A stretch of 64,000 nt of DNA from Nocardioides sp. GY 10127 (lineage in GTDB: Bacteria > Actinomycetota > Actinomycetes > Propionibacteriales > Nocardioidaceae). Positions 1 through 9,423 of the stretch are shown piece by piece (the stretch's first letter is position 1; every line of letters begins with the position of its first letter). The stretch spans positions 1 to 64,000 of the forward strand of contig NZ_STGL01000002.1 in NCBI RefSeq assembly GCF_004919085.1, written 5' to 3'. Made by a program: the position numbers and the translations under genes. Below the pieces are notes generated by a model, which made no database searches, was not told the DNA's origin, and was given only the letters and a program-made list of their open reading frames with translations.

Positions 1-2
1 AG

Positions 3-49
3 GATCGGGGTGGATGGGGTGCAGCAGGTGCACCGCATCCACCCCGATC
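3..49. repeat. Long inverted repeat at left edge
   Basis: Positions 3-23 and 29-49 form a 21-base inverted repeat with one mismatch and a 5-base loop. It could be a strong hairpin terminator for a gene lying left of the window, although no T-run follows it. I see no supported gene in 1-126; a minus-strand frame crosses the hairpin but has no good ribosome site and cannot be judged at the edge. Confidence 0.5.
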
Positions 50-126
50 ATGCCCAGGCGGCGAGCGCACCGCGAGATAGCCGATACCCGGGTGCACCGA
101 CACGTCCGCGTCCCTAGGCTGCCGCC

Positions 127-699
127 ATGACGCCACAGTCCAGCCCCGGTGACGGCCGGAGCCCCGTCGTCCAGGCCGTGCACCGCTCCCCGGAGCACGC
201 GTTCAGCAAGGAGCCGGCCGCGGCGGTCACGCTCGTGCCCGGGATCGGGGTCGACGGGGACGCCCACGCGGGGAGCACGGTCCAGCACCGCTCCCGGGTC
301 GCGCAGGACCCGACCCAGCCGAACCTGCGACAGGTGCACCTCATCGCCGGCGAGCTGCTCGACGAGCTCGCCGAGGCCGGCTTCGAGGTCGGCCCCGGCC
401 AGCTGGGCGAGAACCTCACGACCCGTGGGATCGACCTGGTCGACCTGCCCGTCGGCACCGTGCTCGGTCTCGGCGACGGCGCGCTGGTGGCCCTCACCGG
501 CCTGCGCAACCCGTGCGTGCAGATCCAGGAGTTCTCCCCCGGCCTGCTCGGCCACCTGGTCCGACGCGGGGAGGACGGCACCGTCGAGCGCCGCGGCGGG
601 GTGATGGGCGTGGTCCTGGCCGGCGGGGAGGTCCGCCCCGGCGACGACATCCGCGTGGCGCTGCCCCCGGAGCCCCACCGCCCGATGGACAGGGTCTGA
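127..699 (+). CDS. MOSC domain-containing protein
   Basis: A 190-residue stand-alone MOSC domain protein. MOSC domains, related to the C-terminal domain of molybdenum cofactor sulfurase and to YiiM/YuaD, bind sulfur or the molybdenum cofactor and often serve in reduction of N-hydroxylated compounds. The sequence has the typical early VTLVPGIGVDGDAHAG segment and the conserved cysteine in GLRNPCVQIQEF at about residue 130, which is the expected sulfur-carrying residue. Length is usual for the stand-alone family. The ATG at 127 is the first start in frame. It faces the next gene tail to tail with a gap of only 4 bases. The family call is firm; the substrate is unknown. Confidence 0.88.
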   Translation: MTPQSSPGDGRSPVVQAVHRSPEHAFSKEPAAAVTLVPGIGVDGDAHAGSTVQHRSRVAQDPTQPNLRQVHLIAGELLDELAEAGFEVGPGQLGENLTTRGIDLVDLPVGTVLGLGDGALVALTGLRNPCVQIQEFSPGLLGHLVRRGEDGTVERRGGVMGVVLAGGEVRPGDDIRVALPPEPHRPMDRV

Positions 700-703
700 G
701 CGC

Positions 704-1834
704 TCAGTCCACCAGCAGCGGGACGAGCATCTCCTCGTCGGTGAGCGAGCCGTGCATCCCGACCAGCTGGGCCTCGTAGGCGCCCTCGACCCCGGCGACC
801 ACCGAGGCCCGGCCCCTGCAGGCCACCAGCACGTCCCCGACCCGCGGGGCGACCCCCGGCTCGAGCGGGCCGAACCAGCCGTCCGCCACCGCCTCGTCCC
901 GCGTGAGGACGACGGCGTCGGACCCCATCGCCTCGCGCCAGCCCGCCGCGACGTCGGCCACGGCCCCCGCCCGGCAGTACAGCTGGCGGAAGCGCGCCTC
1001 ACCGCCGAAGAGCGCCACCCCGTCGCGGAGCTCGGTGCGCACGTCCACGTCCACCTGGCTCGCGGGGTCGGCGTCCACCATCCCGTGGTCGGCCAGGACG
1101 ACGAGGCGGACGTGCGAGGGCAGCTCCTCGCGCAGCTGCTCGGCCTGCGCGTCGATCATCGCCAGCTGAGCCTGCCAGTGGTGGCTGTCGACACCGTGCT
1201 TGTGCCCCGTCCAGTCGAGGTCGCTGTCGTACAGGTACGTCAGCGAGGGGCGTCCCGACGCGGCGGCCACGGCGGCGGCGATGCGCTCGCCGGTCCGGTC
1301 CGCACCCACGAAGTCGGCGCCCCGGTGGGCGGCCGTGGTGAGCCCGGAGCCCTCGAACTCGCGCTTGTTCACCACGGTGACGTCGCAACCGGTGGCACGC
1401 AGCCGGGCGAACGCCGTCGGGTGCGGCTGCCACTCCCGGGGGTCGACGTCCGCGTCCCAGGTCAGGGCGTTGAGCAGCCGGTTCGTGCCGGGCACGCGGG
1501 AGGTGTAGCCGACGACCCCGTGCGCGCCCGGCAGCAGCCCCGTGCCGAGGCTGGTGAGGCTGGTGGCCGTCGTGGTGGGCACGCCGGCGGTGAGCGATCC
1601 TCCCTGCCGGGTGAGCGAGGCCAGGTACGGCGCGACGTCCGCGTGCTCCTGGAGCAGCCGCAGGCCCAGGCCGTCGACGAGGAAGACCACGAACGCCGGC
1701 GCGGCCTCGAGCTCGAGACCGCCGGCGGCCGGGAACCCGTCCAGGGGGGTCCCGAGCGCGCGCGCGACAGCGGGCACCACGTCCGAGAGCGACCGGCTGC
1801 CGTAGGCGGGCAGCCTGAAGCGGGCGTCCGTCAT
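704..1834 (-). CDS. Alkaline phosphatase superfamily protein (nucleotide pyrophosphatase/phosphodiesterase-like)
   Basis: A 376-residue cytosolic member of the alkaline phosphatase superfamily, close to nucleotide pyrophosphatase/phosphodiesterases. The first metal-binding segment FVVFLVDGLGLRLL is near residue 50, the nucleophile region TTTATSLTSLGTGLLPG near residue 88, and the metal-ligand segment LADHGMVD near residue 248. No signal peptide is visible. It lies 16 bases downstream of the DUF5998 gene on the same strand and is probably cotranscribed with it, an arrangement I recall as common in actinobacteria. The physiological substrate cannot be read from the sequence. Confidence 0.85.
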   Translation of the reverse strand: MTDARFRLPAYGSRSLSDVVPAVARALGTPLDGFPAAGGLELEAAPAFVVFLVDGLGLRLLQEHADVAPYLASLTRQGGSLTAGVPTTTATSLTSLGTGLLPGAHGVVGYTSRVPGTNRLLNALTWDADVDPREWQPHPTAFARLRATGCDVTVVNKREFEGSGLTTAAHRGADFVGADRTGERIAAAVAAASGRPSLTYLYDSDLDWTGHKHGVDSHHWQAQLAMIDAQAEQLREELPSHVRLVVLADHGMVDADPASQVDVDVRTELRDGVALFGGEARFRQLYCRAGAVADVAAGWREAMGSDAVVLTRDEAVADGWFGPLEPGVAPRVGDVLVACRGRASVVAGVEGAYEAQLVGMHGSLTDEEMLVPLLVD

Positions 1835-1850
1835 GGGCGGCGTGGGCCGG

Positions 1851-2438
1851 TCAGGAGCCGTGGGTCAGCGAGGAGAGGCTCTCGGCGAACGCCAGCAGCC
1901 CCGAGACGGCGTCGACGCCGTCGGCCGCCGCGGAGACCCGCAGCGAGAAGTCGTCGGAGGCGAGGACGCCGGTGTAGCCGTGGTCGGCCTCGCAGCTCGG
2001 GTCGTTGCAGCCCGCGGGCTCGAGGTCGACGCGGCTGACGCCGCCCCAGCCGATCGTCACGTTCGCCTCGGCGGGGGTGCTGGGCCCGGAGGAGGGGTTG
2101 GTGACCATCCGGGTCACGACGACCGAGGTCACCGAACCGAGCCGGATCGCCTCCGTGGACGTGGACGTGTACGGCTCGGGGAGCAGGTCGTCACCGGCGT
2201 GCTCGTCGGTGTGCGCGAGCACCAGCCGGGTCGGGGTGAGCACCAGGACGGAGAGGTGGCGGCGCACCTCGTCGTGCTCGAACGTCGGCTCGTGGTGGAC
2301 GAAGAAGGAGACGACCTCCTCGCCCGCGAGGGCCGCGTCGACGCCGGAGGCGACGACCTCGGGGTAGTACCCGGTCCGGTCGATGGCCTGGCGGAGGTCG
2401 GTCTGCCGGTCGCGGTCGTCGGTCCGGGTGCTGCGCAT
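1851..2438 (-). CDS. DUF5998 family protein
   Basis: A 195-residue protein that I recognise as the actinobacterial DUF5998 family, from segments such as RQAIDRTGYYPEVVASGV near the N-terminus, FVHHEPTFEHDEVRRHL, and GCNDPSCEADHGYTGV near residue 150. The last segment has two cysteines and a histidine that could bind a metal. The open frame extends upstream to about 2960, but the extension reads antisense to the sulfotransferase gene and is low quality, so the ATG at 2438 is chosen. The function of the family is not known. It heads a two-gene unit with the downstream phosphatase-like gene. Confidence 0.8.
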   Translation of the reverse strand: MRSTRTDDRDRQTDLRQAIDRTGYYPEVVASGVDAALAGEEVVSFFVHHEPTFEHDEVRRHLSVLVLTPTRLVLAHTDEHAGDDLLPEPYTSTSTEAIRLGSVTSVVVTRMVTNPSSGPSTPAEANVTIGWGGVSRVDLEPAGCNDPSCEADHGYTGVLASDDFSLRVSAAADGVDAVSGLLAFAESLSSLTHGS

Positions 2439-2524
2439 GGCGTCAGTCTTGCACGCTCGGGCACGGCCGTCGCAGCCAGCGCACACATCCGGGCACGCCG
2501 CCGGCGTCCGTCCTGCCGCCGTCC

Positions 2525-3163
2525 TCAGAACTCGTAGCCGAAGGTGGCCACGTCGCGGGCGAAGACGGCCTCGACCCGCCGGCGCATCGCCTCGGTGTAG
2601 GCCGGGCGGTAGGCCTCCGGGTCCTCGGCAGGACGTTCCGGGAGCGGCGTCCACGGCAGGCCGAGCCGGGCGACGGCCGCGCGCAGGTCCGCCTCGAGCG
2701 TCTCCTGCCGGCCGATCAGGTCCGCGCGCCGACCACGCGTGGTGAGGTAGCGCAGCTGCGGGGTCTGGAGCCGCTGGTACTCCCCCAGCCCGCGCATCAC
2801 GAACGACTCGAAGTCGGGGCAGGTCTCCCCCACCTCCACGAGGAACTGCTGGCGGCGCTCCGTCGCCTCGCCCGGGCTCGCCGAGGCATCGGCCCCCGCG
2901 TCCGGCCGAGCGGCGGTGCGGACCCGCTCGACGTGCCGGTACCAGGACCAGGCACGGGCCCACGGGTTCCGCACGAGCCCGAACGTCCAGTAGGACGCCA
3001 GCCCCGGCTCGGCGCGCAGCAGCTGGCCGAGCGTGGCGTGCCGGTCGACCCCCGGCAGGCTGCGGGCGTCCGGCAGCAGCTCGCCCAGCCGAGCCGCCAC
3101 GGCGGCGCCGCCCGTCTGCTGCACGTGGACGAAGAGCAGCCCGGCGTGGTCGGAGATGATCAC
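2525..3163 (-). CDS. Sulfotransferase family protein
   Basis: A protein of about 212 residues with the hallmark 5'-phosphosulfate-binding loop at its extreme N-terminus: GLLFVHVQQTGGAAVAARL, a variant of the FxHxxKxAGxS pattern of carbohydrate sulfotransferases that use PAPS. The segment FGLVRNPWARAWSWYRH near residue 60 matches the 3'-phosphate-binding stretch (R-P-W-R-S type). The GTG at 3163 is chosen because it places the loop at the usual distance from the start; an ATG about 11 codons upstream is possible. The acceptor is unknown. The lysine usual in the loop is replaced by glutamine (VQQTGG), so activity is less certain. Confidence 0.72.
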   Translation of the reverse strand: MIISDHAGLLFVHVQQTGGAAVAARLGELLPDARSLPGVDRHATLGQLLRAEPGLASYWTFGLVRNPWARAWSWYRHVERVRTAARPDAGADASASPGEATERRQQFLVEVGETCPDFESFVMRGLGEYQRLQTPQLRYLTTRGRRADLIGRQETLEADLRAAVARLGLPWTPLPERPAEDPEAYRPAYTEAMRRRVEAVFARDVATFGYEF

Positions 3164-3224
3164 GCCGCGAGCATAGGACCGCCCGCCGGGCATCCCCTGG
3201 CCAGGTGCCCGCCAGGTGCCTGGC

Positions 3225-5963
3225 TCAGGTCGGCAGCGTGTCCCCGGCCTGCTGGCCGAGGCGCCGCACGAACCAGTCCGAGCGCGCGTCCGGCCCCGGC
3301 TCCAGGCGGGCCTCGGCGTTGAGGACGCTGGCACCGTCCGGCCCGGCGAGCACCAGGCCGAGCTCGAGGGAGGAGACCTGCGGCAGGTCGTGCTGGAGCT
3401 GCGCGACCCGCTGGATCAGCCGCTCGACCTCGCGGATGTCGACGACGTCGGCCCCGCGGTAACCGAACAGCAGCGGCGCCGAGCGCACCTCCCGGACCAT
3501 CGCCGAGGCGTCCCGGCCGGTCAGCGGCGGGATCCGGTACGCGCGGTCCTCCAGGAGCTCGGTGAGCGGACCGGAGATCCCGAACGAGACGACGGGCCCG
3601 AACAGCGGGTCCTCGAGCGACCGGATGGAGACGGGGACGCCGGGCGCAGCGGTCCGCTGCACGACGAACCCGGCCCGCGCGGGGTCCCCGACCACCGAGG
3701 TCAGGTTGGCCCACGCGTCCCGCATCATGTGCGCACCGTCGATGTTGCGCCAGACGTGCGCGAGGTCCGGGCGCTCCCGCAGGTGCTCGGCGGTGGCCTT
3801 GAGGACGACGTCCCAGCCCATCCGCACGGCGGCCGCGATCGCCTCCCCGACGCTCGCCACGGGCACGGACGGCACCAGCTCGATGTCGTAGGCCCGCAGC
3901 AGCGTGGCCACGTCCTCCTGGGAGAGGTCGACCGCGCCGGAGGCCCGCCGCAGCCGGTCCGCCACCAGGGTCCGGGCGCCGATGACGTCGACGCTCTCGT
4001 CCTCGGCCGGGTGGCCCTCGGGGGTCCGCAGCCACACGGAGTACTCCACGACCCGGGCCAGCGCCCGCACGGCCGACTCCACCGCCGGGTACGACGGCAC
4101 CGAGCCGCGGCCGGCGGTCGAGCCCGCGACGTCCGGGACGCGCAGGAGCTCCGGCACGCCCTCCACCCCGAGGAAGCTGGAGACCAGCGGCTTGTCGGAC
4201 TGCTCGCCGATCGCGGCGAGCACGTTCGCGACCTCGTCGCCGGTGACGTTGAGCGGCGGGATGTAGACGGCGATGACGGAGTCGACGTCCGGGTCGTCGA
4301 TGGCGGCGTCCAGGGCGTCCTCGAAGTCGGACGCGTCGGCCTCCGCGCCCAGCGGCACCGACTTGTTCACCACGAGCCCGACCGCGGCGGCCGCGTCGGC
4401 GGCCAGCAGGCCCAGCGCGTCGGAGTTGCCGACGATCGCGACCCGGCGCCCCCGCGGCAGCGGCTGGTGGGCGACGAGCTGGGCGACGTCGAACATCTCC
4501 TCCAGCGTGTCGACCTGGATGATCCCGGCCTGCCGGAACATCGCGTCCACGGCCGCCGGCGGGGCGGCGATCTTGCGCACCGCGTGGCCCATGGGCACGC
4601 CCTGCGTGGTGCGCCCGGACCGCACGGCCACGATCGGCTTGCGCTGGGAGACGCGGCGGGCGATCCGGGAGAACTTGCGCGGGTTGCCGATGGACTCCAG
4701 GTACATCATCACGACCTCGGTGGCGTCGTCCTCCTCCCAGTACTGGAGGAGGTCGTTGCCGGAGACGTCGGCGCGGTTGCCCGCGGACACGAACGTGGAG
4801 AGGCCGAGGCCGCGGTTCTGGACCTTCTCCAGGATCGCGGAGCCCAGCGCGCCGGACTGGCAGAAGAAGCCGGCGCGACCGCGCGGCGGCATCACCTGCG
4901 AGAGCGAGGCGTTGATCGAGACGCTCGGGTCGGTGTTGATGATGCCGAGGCAGTTGGGGCCGATGAGCCGCAGCCCGTAGGAGCGGGACAGGCCGACGAG
5001 CCGGCGCTGGCGAGCGCGGCCCTCCTCCCCGGTCTCGGCGAAGCCCGAGGAGATCACGACGAGGCCGTGGACGCCCTTGGCCGCGCAGTCCAGGACGACG
5101 TCCTGGACCGCGTCGGCCGGCACCGCGACGACGGCCAGGTCCACGTCGTCCGGGATGTCGACGACGTTGGAGTACGCCGGCAGGCCGGAGACCGCGCTGG
5201 CGGTGGGGTTCACGGCGTAGACGCGGCCGGAGTAGTCGCCGGTGACGAGGTTGCGCACCAGCGTCTGGCCGATCGTGTCCTGTCGGCGGGAAGCGCCGAT
5301 GATCGCCACCGAGCGCGGGTGGAAGAACTGCTGGATCGAGGCGGCCTCGGCACGGTGCTCGCGCGCCTGCATGACCCCGATCGCGGTGTCGGTGGCGTCG
5401 ATGGGGAACTCGAGCTGGATGACGCCGTCCTCGTACTCGCTGACGACCTTGTAGCCGGCGTCGCGGAACGTCTGGATCATCCGGGTGTTGTCGGGGAGCA
5501 CCTCCGCGACGAACTTGTCGACGCCGCGCTCGCGCCCCGCCTGGGCCAGGTGCTCGAGCAGCACCTGGGCGATCCCGCGGCCCTGGTGCTGGTCCTCCAC
5601 CAGGAACGCGACCTCGGCCTCGCCGGGGCGGATGACGTCGTAGCGACCCACGGCGATCATCTGCTGGGACAGCATGAGCACGAAGGCCACCCGGTTGCGG
5701 TGGTCGACGTGGGTGAAGCGGAAGACGTCCTTGTCGGACAGGCGCGGCATCGGCGAGAAGAACCGGTAGTACTTCGAGCGGTCCGAGACGCGGCCGTAGA
5801 ACTCCACGAGGAGCTCGGAGTCCTCGGGCGTGATGGGCCGGATGTGGGCCGTGCGGCCGTCGCGCAGGAGGACGTCGGCCGCCCAGTGTCGCGGCGCGGG
5901 CGGGATCTCCTCGGGCACAGCGGCCGGGGAGGCAGCGGACGTGGGGGACGCGCCGTCGTTCAC
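3225..5963 (-). CDS. GNAT acetyltransferase fused to ADP-forming acyl-CoA ligase domains (Pat-type)
   Basis: A 912-residue fusion. Residues about 25-190 are a GNAT domain with an acetyl-CoA-binding segment [17 protein letters not shown]. Residues about 215-510 are a CoA-binding Rossmann domain ([20 protein letters not shown]) and a succinyl-CoA-ligase-like domain, and the remainder is an ATP-grasp domain. The family includes protein lysine acetyltransferases Pat/PatZ that modify and inactivate acetyl-CoA synthetase. The GNAT domain is N-terminal here, as in actinobacterial SlPatA, rather than C-terminal as in enterobacterial Pat. The GTG at 5963 gives a normal N-terminus; the frame upstream is antisense to parC. 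It is divergent from parC, separated by 123 bases. Whether the ligase half is catalytic cannot be judged here. Confidence 0.85.
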   Translation of the reverse strand: MNDGASPTSAASPAAVPEEIPPAPRHWAADVLLRDGRTAHIRPITPEDSELLVEFYGRVSDRSKYYRFFSPMPRLSDKDVFRFTHVDHRNRVAFVLMLSQQMIAVGRYDVIRPGEAEVAFLVEDQHQGRGIAQVLLEHLAQAGRERGVDKFVAEVLPDNTRMIQTFRDAGYKVVSEYEDGVIQLEFPIDATDTAIGVMQAREHRAEAASIQQFFHPRSVAIIGASRRQDTIGQTLVRNLVTGDYSGRVYAVNPTASAVSGLPAYSNVVDIPDDVDLAVVAVPADAVQDVVLDCAAKGVHGLVVISSGFAETGEEGRARQRRLVGLSRSYGLRLIGPNCLGIINTDPSVSINASLSQVMPPRGRAGFFCQSGALGSAILEKVQNRGLGLSTFVSAGNRADVSGNDLLQYWEEDDATEVVMMYLESIGNPRKFSRIARRVSQRKPIVAVRSGRTTQGVPMGHAVRKIAAPPAAVDAMFRQAGIIQVDTLEEMFDVAQLVAHQPLPRGRRVAIVGNSDALGLLAADAAAAVGLVVNKSVPLGAEADASDFEDALDAAIDDPDVDSVIAVYIPPLNVTGDEVANVLAAIGEQSDKPLVSSFLGVEGVPELLRVPDVAGSTAGRGSVPSYPAVESAVRALARVVEYSVWLRTPEGHPAEDESVDVIGARTLVADRLRRASGAVDLSQEDVATLLRAYDIELVPSVPVASVGEAIAAAVRMGWDVVLKATAEHLRERPDLAHVWRNIDGAHMMRDAWANLTSVVGDPARAGFVVQRTAAPGVPVSIRSLEDPLFGPVVSFGISGPLTELLEDRAYRIPPLTGRDASAMVREVRSAPLLFGYRGADVVDIREVERLIQRVAQLQHDLPQVSSLELGLVLAGPDGASVLNAEARLEPGPDARSDWFVRRLGQQAGDTLPT

Positions 5964-6086
5964 GCCCCGCAATCTACCGCTGTGCGGGCCTCGGCCCGGG
6001 CTCCGGGAGCCCCGGGGCGTGCCGGGACGCGCCGGACGGGCCCCCGGGTGCGCCGAGTCGGCCACGGCGCGGCGAGAATGACGCCC

Positions 6087-8621
6087 ATGGCAGCACGCAG
6101 CACCACCACCCCGCCGCCCGAGGACGACTTCGAGGAGCACATCCTCGACATCGATGTCGGCGACGAGATGCGCAGCTCGTTCCTGGAGTACGCCTACTCG
6201 GTCATCTACTCCCGGGCGCTGCCCGACGCCCGCGACGGCCTCAAGCCCGTCCAGCGCCGCATCCTCTACACGATGCACGACAACCGGCTCCTGCCGGACC
6301 GCGGCCACGTGAAGTCCGCCCGCGTCGTCGGGGACGTCATGGGCCGGCTGCACCCGCACGGCGACGGCGCCATCTACGACGCGCTGGTGCGGATGGCCCA
6401 GCCGTGGGTGATGCGTCTGCCCTACATCGACGGGCACGGCAACTTCGGCTCGCCGGACGACTCCCCCGCCGCCATGCGGTACACCGAGTGCCGGATGGCC
6501 TCGCCCGCCCTGGCGATGACCACCTCGATCGACGAGGACACGGTCGACTTCCGGCCGAACTACGACTCCCGCGAGCTCGAGCCGTCCGTGCTCCCCGCGG
6601 CGATCCCGAACCTGCTGGTCAACGGCTCGGCCGGCATCGCGGTCGGCATGGCGACGAACTGCGCGCCGCACAACCTGGTCGAGGTCGTCCAGGCCCTGCG
6701 GCACCTCATCGCCCAACCCGACGCCGGGCTGGATGACCTCATGCGCTTCGTCCCGGGCCCGGACCTGCCGACCGGCGGCAAGATCGTCGGCCTCGACGGG
6801 ATCCGTGACGCCTACGAGACCGGCCGAGGCTCCTTCAAGATGCGCGCGACCACGCGCGTGGAGCAGGTCGGCCGCCGCAAGGCCATCGTCATCACCGAGC
6901 TGCCGTACGGCGTGGGCACGGAGAAGCTGTTCGAGCGGATCAAGACGCTCGTGCAGACCAAGAAGCTGCAGGGCATCTCCGACCTCAAGGACCTCACGGA
7001 CCGCACGAACGGCCTACGGCTGGTCATCGAGGTCAAGAACGGCTTCGTGCCGGAGGCGGTCCTCGAGCAGCTCTACCGCCAGACGCCGCTGGAGGACTCC
7101 TTCGGCATCAACGCCGTCGCGCTCGTCGACGGCCAGCCGCGCACGCTGGGCCTCAAGGAGATGCTCGAGGTCTTCCTCGAGCACCGCTACGAGGTCGTCC
7201 GGCGCCGCTCCAGCTTCCGCCGGGGCAAGAAGGCCGACCGGCTGCACCTCGTCGAGGGCCTGCTCGTCGCCCTCCTCGACATCGACGAGGTCATCGCGGT
7301 CATCCGCTCCAGCGACGACACCGGCGCCGCCCGCCAGCGCCTCATGACGGTCTTCGACCTCAGCCAGATCCAGGCCGAGTACATCCTCGAGATGCAGCTG
7401 CGCCGGCTCACCCGCTTCTCCCGCCTGGAGCTGGAGAAGGAGTCCGAGGAGCTGCGCCGGGAGATCGAGGAGCTCGACGCCATCCTCGCCGACGTCGCCC
7501 TGCTCCGCGGGGTCGTCTCCGACGAGCTCGCCCAGGTCGCCGCCGAGCACGGGACGCCGCGCCGCACCGTCCTGCTGGAGTCCGCGGGCGCCCCGGCCAA
7601 GGCCTCGGCCACCCCGCTGGAGGTCGCCGACGACCCGTGCGTGGCCTACCTGTCCTCCGCGGGCCTCGTCGCGCGCAGCACCGCCGGGGACCTGCCCGGA
7701 CGCGGCGAGGGCCGGGCCGGGCACGACGTGGTCATCTCGGCCGTGCGGACGACCGCCCGCGCCGACGTCGGCGTCGTCACGGACGCCGGCCGGCTGCTGC
7801 GCCTGTCGGTGCTGGACCTGCCGACGCTCCCGCCGTCCGCGAACGACCCGAACCTGCAGGGCGGCATGCCGCTGGAGCAGCTGCTCGTGCTCGACAAGGG
7901 CGAGCGGGCCCTCGCGCTGGTCGCGATCACCGAGGACGGCCCGGGCCTGGCGCTCGGCACCCGCGGCGGCGTGGTCAAGCGGGTGAAGCCCGAGGTCCTC
8001 AACCGCGACGAGTGGGAGGTCGTCACCCTCGACGGCAAGGACCGCGTCGTCGGCGTCGTCCAGCTGACCACCGGCACCGAGGAGCTCTGCTTCGTCACCT
8101 CCGACGCCCAGCTCCTGCACTTCTCCGCCGAGTCGGTGCGGCCGCAGGGTCGGGCCGGCGGCGGCATCGCGGGCGTGAAGCTCGCCGCGAAGCAGGAGGT
8201 CGTCTCGTTCGGCGCCTTCGACCCGGACGCCGGGGAGGGCGCCGTCGTGGTGACCATCGCCGGCTCCGGGGAGGCGCTCCCGGGCACCGCTCACGGGACG
8301 GTGAAGGTCTCGCCGTTCGCGGAGTACCCCGCCAAGGGCCGGGCCACCGGCGGCGTCCGCTGCCACCGCTTCCTCAAGGGCGAGGACCGGCTCCAGCTCG
8401 CCTGGGTCGGCCCCGGGCCGGCGCGCGCCGCCGCGGCCAACGGCTCCCCCGTCGACCTGCCCGAGCCGACCGGTCGCCGCGACGGCTCCGGCACCCCGCT
8501 GCCGCAGCCGGTCGTCGCGGTGGGCCCGCGGGTCGCCGACGCGCTCGGGCTGCCGGCCGCGGGTGCGGGCCAGGACGACGCAGGCCAGGACGAGGGCACG
8601 GCCGGCGCAGACGAGGACTGA
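6087..8621 (+). CDS. parC: DNA topoisomerase IV subunit A (ParC)
   Basis: An 844-residue GyrA/ParC-type breakage-reunion subunit. The segment [22 protein letters not shown] ([19 protein letters not shown]) is near residue 35, the winged-helix stretch [21 protein letters not shown] near residue 90, and the catalytic tyrosine is Tyr132 in MRYTECRM. The C-terminal beta-pinwheel lacks a canonical GyrA box; a degenerate QGRAGGG is present, which fits ParC rather than GyrA. The start at 6087 has a GGCGAGA sequence 9 bases upstream; an ATG at 6078 is in frame. Its partner parE lies about 9 kb away on the other strand. The C-terminal tail is acidic and rich in Gly/Asp. Confidence 0.92.
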   Translation: MAARSTTTPPPEDDFEEHILDIDVGDEMRSSFLEYAYSVIYSRALPDARDGLKPVQRRILYTMHDNRLLPDRGHVKSARVVGDVMGRLHPHGDGAIYDALVRMAQPWVMRLPYIDGHGNFGSPDDSPAAMRYTECRMASPALAMTTSIDEDTVDFRPNYDSRELEPSVLPAAIPNLLVNGSAGIAVGMATNCAPHNLVEVVQALRHLIAQPDAGLDDLMRFVPGPDLPTGGKIVGLDGIRDAYETGRGSFKMRATTRVEQVGRRKAIVITELPYGVGTEKLFERIKTLVQTKKLQGISDLKDLTDRTNGLRLVIEVKNGFVPEAVLEQLYRQTPLEDSFGINAVALVDGQPRTLGLKEMLEVFLEHRYEVVRRRSSFRRGKKADRLHLVEGLLVALLDIDEVIAVIRSSDDTGAARQRLMTVFDLSQIQAEYILEMQLRRLTRFSRLELEKESEELRREIEELDAILADVALLRGVVSDELAQVAAEHGTPRRTVLLESAGAPAKASATPLEVADDPCVAYLSSAGLVARSTAGDLPGRGEGRAGHDVVISAVRTTARADVGVVTDAGRLLRLSVLDLPTLPPSANDPNLQGGMPLEQLLVLDKGERALALVAITEDGPGLALGTRGGVVKRVKPEVLNRDEWEVVTLDGKDRVVGVVQLTTGTEELCFVTSDAQLLHFSAESVRPQGRAGGGIAGVKLAAKQEVVSFGAFDPDAGEGAVVVTIAGSGEALPGTAHGTVKVSPFAEYPAKGRATGGVRCHRFLKGEDRLQLAWVGPGPARAAAANGSPVDLPEPTGRRDGSGTPLPQPVVAVGPRVADALGLPAAGAGQDDAGQDEGTAGADED

Positions 8622-8697
8622 GGCGGCGCCCGGGCGCGCTGGCGTGCCGGGCGCCGGGCTGACGCGTCCGACCCGGCCGGTGTGGTGGGATGAGCCC

Positions 8698-9423
8698 ATG
8701 GCCCTCCCGCCCACCGGTCGCCGCGCCGTCACCCCGCTCCTCGCGGTGGCCGCGCTCGCCGCGCTGCCCCTCCTCGGCGCCTGCAGCGACGACGCGGCCC
8801 CGGCCGAGAGCCCGCAGGACGCCGTCGAGGCGGCCGCGGCCACCCTGGCCGGCACCACCGGCGTCTACGTCGCCATCAGCACCGACGACCCGCCCAGCGG
8901 GATCGCGGCCCTCGTGGCCGCCGACGGCTCGCTCACCGCGGCCCCCGCCTTCGACGGCACGATCACGCTGTCCTACGCGGGCCTGGAGCCCCAGGTCCCA
9001 GTGGTCGCCGTCGACGGCGACGTGTGGGCGCAGCTCCCGCTGACCACGGGCTGGACCAGCATCGACCCGGCCGACTACGGCGCGCCCGACCCCACCCTGC
9101 TGCTCGACGAGGACACGGGCGTGCCGGCCCTGCTGCGCGCCACCACGGACCTCGCCGCCGGCGACGCCGTGCGTGGCGGCGCCGACAACGCCGAGGTTCT
9201 CACGCCCTACACGGGCACCGTCCCGGGTGACCTCGTCGCGGCCGTCGTCGGCGAGGCCGGGGCGCCCGACGGGGACGTCTCGGTCACCTACCTCCTCACC
9301 TCCGACGACGAGCTGCGCTCGGCCGAGGTGTCGGGCGGTTTCTACGGGTCCTCGAGCGACACGACGTACACCGTCGACCTCACCGACTACGGGGACGCCC
9401 CGGACGTCTCCGCACCCCAGTGA
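8698..9423 (+). CDS. LppX/LprG-type lipoprotein
   Basis: A 241-residue exported lipoprotein. The N-terminus has an arginine, a hydrophobic stretch and a lipobox LLGAC with the lipidated cysteine at residue 28. The rest matches the LppX_LprAFGN fold: an alternating-strand protein with segments such as DGTITLSYAGLEPQVPVV and VWAQLPLTTGWTSIDPADYG. In mycobacteria LprG binds triacylated lipids in a hydrophobic cavity and works with the MFS protein P55 (Rv1410c) encoded in the same operon. Here the stop TGA overlaps the ATG of an MFS gene by one base, reproducing that organisation. The family call is based on motifs and context; lipid binding is inference. Confidence 0.78.
   Translation: MALPPTGRRAVTPLLAVAALAALPLLGACSDDAAPAESPQDAVEAAAATLAGTTGVYVAISTDDPPSGIAALVAADGSLTAAPAFDGTITLSYAGLEPQVPVVAVDGDVWAQLPLTTGWTSIDPADYGAPDPTLLLDEDTGVPALLRATTDLAAGDAVRGGADNAEVLTPYTGTVPGDLVAAVVGEAGAPDGDVSVTYLLTSDDELRSAEVSGGFYGSSSDTTYTVDLTDYGDAPDVSAPQ

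Noticed and set aside
1..126. Minus-strand gene reading off the left edge from ATG at 49-51
   Set aside because: Only about 16 codons are visible, there is no clear ribosome site, and the sequence is dominated by the hairpin.
3216..6077. Long open frame joined in front of parC, on the plus strand
   Set aside because: It is antisense to the GNAT/acyl-CoA ligase gene, has Arg/Asp/Val/Gly-skewed composition and no family motifs; ParC begins only at 6078/6087.
7014..8858. Long minus-strand frame opposite parC
   Set aside because: High-GC shadow frame with no motifs; parC on the other strand is certain.
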